Shown in pieces: positions 61,851-64,000 of a stretch of DNA of 64,000 nt. Position numbers and translations under genes: made by a program. The notes below the pieces were generated by a model. The model saw only the letters and a program-made list of their open reading frames with translations. It had not been told where the DNA came from and ran no database searches. Numbering within the stretch: position 1 is the first letter of the stretch; every line of letters starts with the position of its first letter. Source of the DNA: Luscinia megarhynchos (Eukaryota > Chordata > Aves > Passeriformes > Turdidae); contig JAPFBE010000002.1 in assembly GCA_034336665.1 (NCBI GenBank), forward strand, positions 13,308,906 to 13,372,905, written 5' to 3'.

Positions 61851-63055
61851 TATTTGGTGTAGGAAGGACAAACATGTTGTTCCTCTCCTACTGAGCTGGC
61901 TAGATAATTAGAAGTCTCAAAATCAGAGGTTATTGAAGACTCACTTTCTCTTTTTTGTTTCTGGAAACAAACTGTCAGCTTTGACCCCACATTTCAGAGG
62001 CACAGTGGGAGCTCAAGTGGCACACAAGCTGTGAGACCCTGAGTGGGCTTTGCCCAGGGAAAGGTAAGCAGCTCTGGGACTCTTGCATTTGTCCCCCCAA
62101 GGTCCAGGGAAGCCAGTCCTGCCTGCGCAAGTGACTGTGGCCCAGCAATGTCCCACTTGGTAGGGGTATTTTTAAAGCAGCAGCTGGAGACAGGGGAGGC
62201 AGAATCCTGCAAGCATCTTGCTCTGCCTCTGTGACTTGCTGCAGAGAAATCAAATATCTGTAGAGAGGGCCAAGGAGCGATGGGGGCATCCTGAGACCCA
62301 GCTGTGCCTTCTCCCTTCCTCACATTTCTGACTGTGGCTCTCCAGCTCCAGCATGTCTGGGAGGGTGTGAAATTTGCTCTCACCGTGGTCAAGGGGTCGT
62401 GTAACTTCTCCCCCATTCAACCACGCCTGTAACAAAGGACAAGAAAGGGGCTTCTACAACCCCTTCTACACCTCTGGGGAAGATGCACTACCACCTCCCC
62501 TTCCCACTTTATCCTGCTGGGCAAAGGAAATAAAAATTGCTGTCCTCCATCCCTTTTCAAGACAGCAAACCCATCTTTTACCAGCAATAGTGCTAGACTG
62601 CATTCCACAAACACCTACTCCCCCCGGCTTTCCTTTGGCCATCATGAGTGCTCAGCTATGATAAGGTGGTAGCATTTCCTAGATACGAGATCTACACACA
62701 GATATGACCCACCTAACTGTGGGACATATCCCAGAGCTCCCATATGCAAATCTCATCCTGTACTTAATCAAATATCATCCATCCGGGGAGGCGAGGAGAA
62801 GAAAAAAATGGAAGTGCTATTAGAAAAGAAATGGTAATGAGAAGAAAAGAGATATCAAGGAATGAAAACAATTTGTTATAAATTAATATTACAACCTGGG
62901 GATATAAATATGTCTGGTTATTGGAACGCACATTCTCCCCCTTAAACCATTGCTTGAAGCATAAAACTTCCCACGACATGCTGTATTGGTCAATGTATCT
63001 CTGTAAGAAGGTGCTTTGTATCTCAGAGGTAGCATAAGAGCCATTAGATGTGGGT
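61851..63055. other. Non-coding; GC-richer at 61975-62660
   Basis: 61975-62660 is GC-richer than its surroundings, with frames open on both strands (140 codons minus at 61994-62416; 95 plus at 62374-62661). None is recognisable and they conflict. It may be an unrecognised repeat. The remainder is AT-rich. Confidence 0.4.
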
Positions 63056-63069
63056 GTTGCTATGGTAAC
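63056..63069. promoter_or_regulatory. X-box (RFX-type) motif
   Basis: GTTGCTATGGTAAC fits the RFX X-box consensus (GTNRCC-spacer-RGYAAC) on both half sites with one mismatch (T for C in the left half) and is a near-palindrome. X-boxes commonly lie close to start sites of ciliary genes and in some enhancers. It lies 123 bp upstream of the exon-like segment starting at 63193. Confidence 0.45.
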
Positions 63070-63192
63070 TGCTCTTTTTTTTAATTGAATAGCATAGTAA
63101 GTAGTCTTGTAAAACCCACCAACCCGTAACTTGCTGGTGCCCTGAGGCAGCATTAATGCAAGCACCTTTTCTTTGTCTTATTTCCTTCCTAG

Positions 63193-63300
63193 AGAGACAC
63201 AGGTACCTCAGCATAAGCTGCATCCTTACAAGGGTAGCAACTGTGCCAGGAGAATATGTTCCTATGCCATTTATTGAGAGGATGGTAAACAGAAGGTCAG
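63193..63300 (+). other. Possible 108-bp exon with good splice sites
   Basis: A pyrimidine-rich acceptor (cttatttccttcctag, ending 63192) and a near-consensus donor (tcag|gtaaga, from 63301) bracket 108 bases, a multiple of three. Only one frame is open; it is phase 1 at both ends and reads RHRYLSISCILTRVATVPGE followed by YVPMPFIERMVNRRS. The other two frames hit stops. I do not recognise the peptide. It could be an exon of an unlisted coding gene, a lncRNA exon or a cryptic exon; no other exon of the same gene is identifiable in the window. Confidence 0.25.
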
Positions 63301-64000
63301 GTAAGATATACCAGTTTTATTCCATATTGTTTTATATATCATGGGGTAGGGTAGACAGAAAACTCTCCCCTTCTTTTTCGAGCTGATATGGAAAAGCCAA
63401 AATCTTTTGTTAATGTGCCATCATTCACTTCTTTCACACACTGCACACCCCACCCCAAGCCATGGTGCTGTATCACAGCCAGTCAGTGAAGCACCCAGAT
63501 GAAACCTTCCAGTACACCAGATATTTGGATGAGAGGAATTTCGTTTGGTGTAAGATTTACTGGTTTTCCCTTTCCTGTTGACATGTGTCAAGTGGATATG
63601 TGTCAGGTGGAACTTTCAAATTCTCTGAGACCTTCTTCTTTTATAGTACCTTTCAGAAGATTTGTGATCTATTTGACTGCAGAGCTGGGCCACCTGCCTG
63701 GATTTTGGGTGCTCTCTTTTCTTGCCTCTGTTTGTGTTTTAAGTCAGTAGTAGAGTATTTTTCTATGCACATGAATACCAGTCCCTCTCCAAGCAGGGAA
63801 AGTGTCTCTCTGGTTGAATACTTGTTTAATTTGGTCAAACATACCAGTTCTTCAGCTTCAGCTCCATAATTCCCCTTGCCACTGCTGATAAGTATGCCTT
63901 GTCACAGTTTTGCCGTGGGATTCTCTGCATGGGGCTGTATCTCCAGTTTCAATGTTCTTGTCATGTTAAGTGTGCTCACACACCCTGACCCTTTCCCTGC
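63301..64000. other. Non-coding sequence at right edge
   Basis: No gene supported. A short direct repeat (catgtgtcaagtggatatg / atgtgtcaggtgga) occurs near 63583-63610. Frames at 63499-63869 overlap and are unrecognised. Confidence 0.45.

Noticed and set aside
63455..63475. REST/NRSF-like half site (ccatggtgctg)
   Set aside because: Only the right half matches; the left half is absent.
1..64000. CRISPR array, operon, phage or other prokaryotic system
   Set aside because: No regularly spaced direct repeats of that type, no gene density, and CR1 LINEs show the DNA is vertebrate.
1..64000. tRNA, snRNA, rRNA or known miRNA genes
   Set aside because: No A-box/B-box pair, no snRNA or rRNA core sequence and no familiar mature miRNA was seen by eye; a covariance-model scan was not possible.

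Overview
The window looks like bird nuclear DNA: AT-rich, non-coding sequence with few repeats. The diagnostic features are several CR1 LINE copies (the dominant avian retrotransposon), including a long one at 7932-8985, and a solo LTR nested inside one of the CR1 copies. I found no prokaryotic gene organisation, operon, CRISPR array, tRNA or rRNA. No open frame of 60-190 codons resembles a protein I recognise, apart from retrotransposon fragments. The window is most simply part of a gene desert or a very long intron. The avian assignment is an inference from CR1 content and style.

Layout. 1-5330: non-coding. 5331-5640: CR1 fragment, minus strand. 7932-8985: 5'-truncated CR1, plus strand, carrying the C-terminal part of a dead reverse transcriptase. 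8986-17279: non-coding, with (TTG)8, (GT)14, a diverged tandem duplication at 13959-14130 and a long imperfect inverted repeat at 16521-16618. 17280-46250: mostly plain AT-rich sequence with a few stretches that look like regulatory DNA, some traces of old SINE-like repeats and a perfect 14-bp inverted repeat at 19102-19166. 46258-47710: minus-strand CR1 interrupted by a solo LTR (about 46605-47392). The LTR itself contains three tandem 37-bp units and a 57-bp duplication. 47711-54096: non-coding, with a 12-bp TCF/LEF-type palindrome, a G-rich tract and a small CR1 tail. 54097-54845: minus-strand CR1 abutting a tiny plus-strand CR1 tail. 54846-64000: non-coding, with a MIR-like SINE, a TG tract, A21, an AT-rich enhancer-like block (61430-61850), and at the right edge an X-box (RFX-type) motif upstream of a possible 108-bp exon.

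No genes can be seen acting together here. The things most worth a second look are the triplicated unit in the transcribed part of the LTR, the X-box plus exon-like segment at 63056-63300, the paired inverted repeats, and several candidate conserved non-coding elements. I did not find evidence for an undescribed biological system; the regulatory calls are motif-level inferences that need genome alignments or chromatin data.
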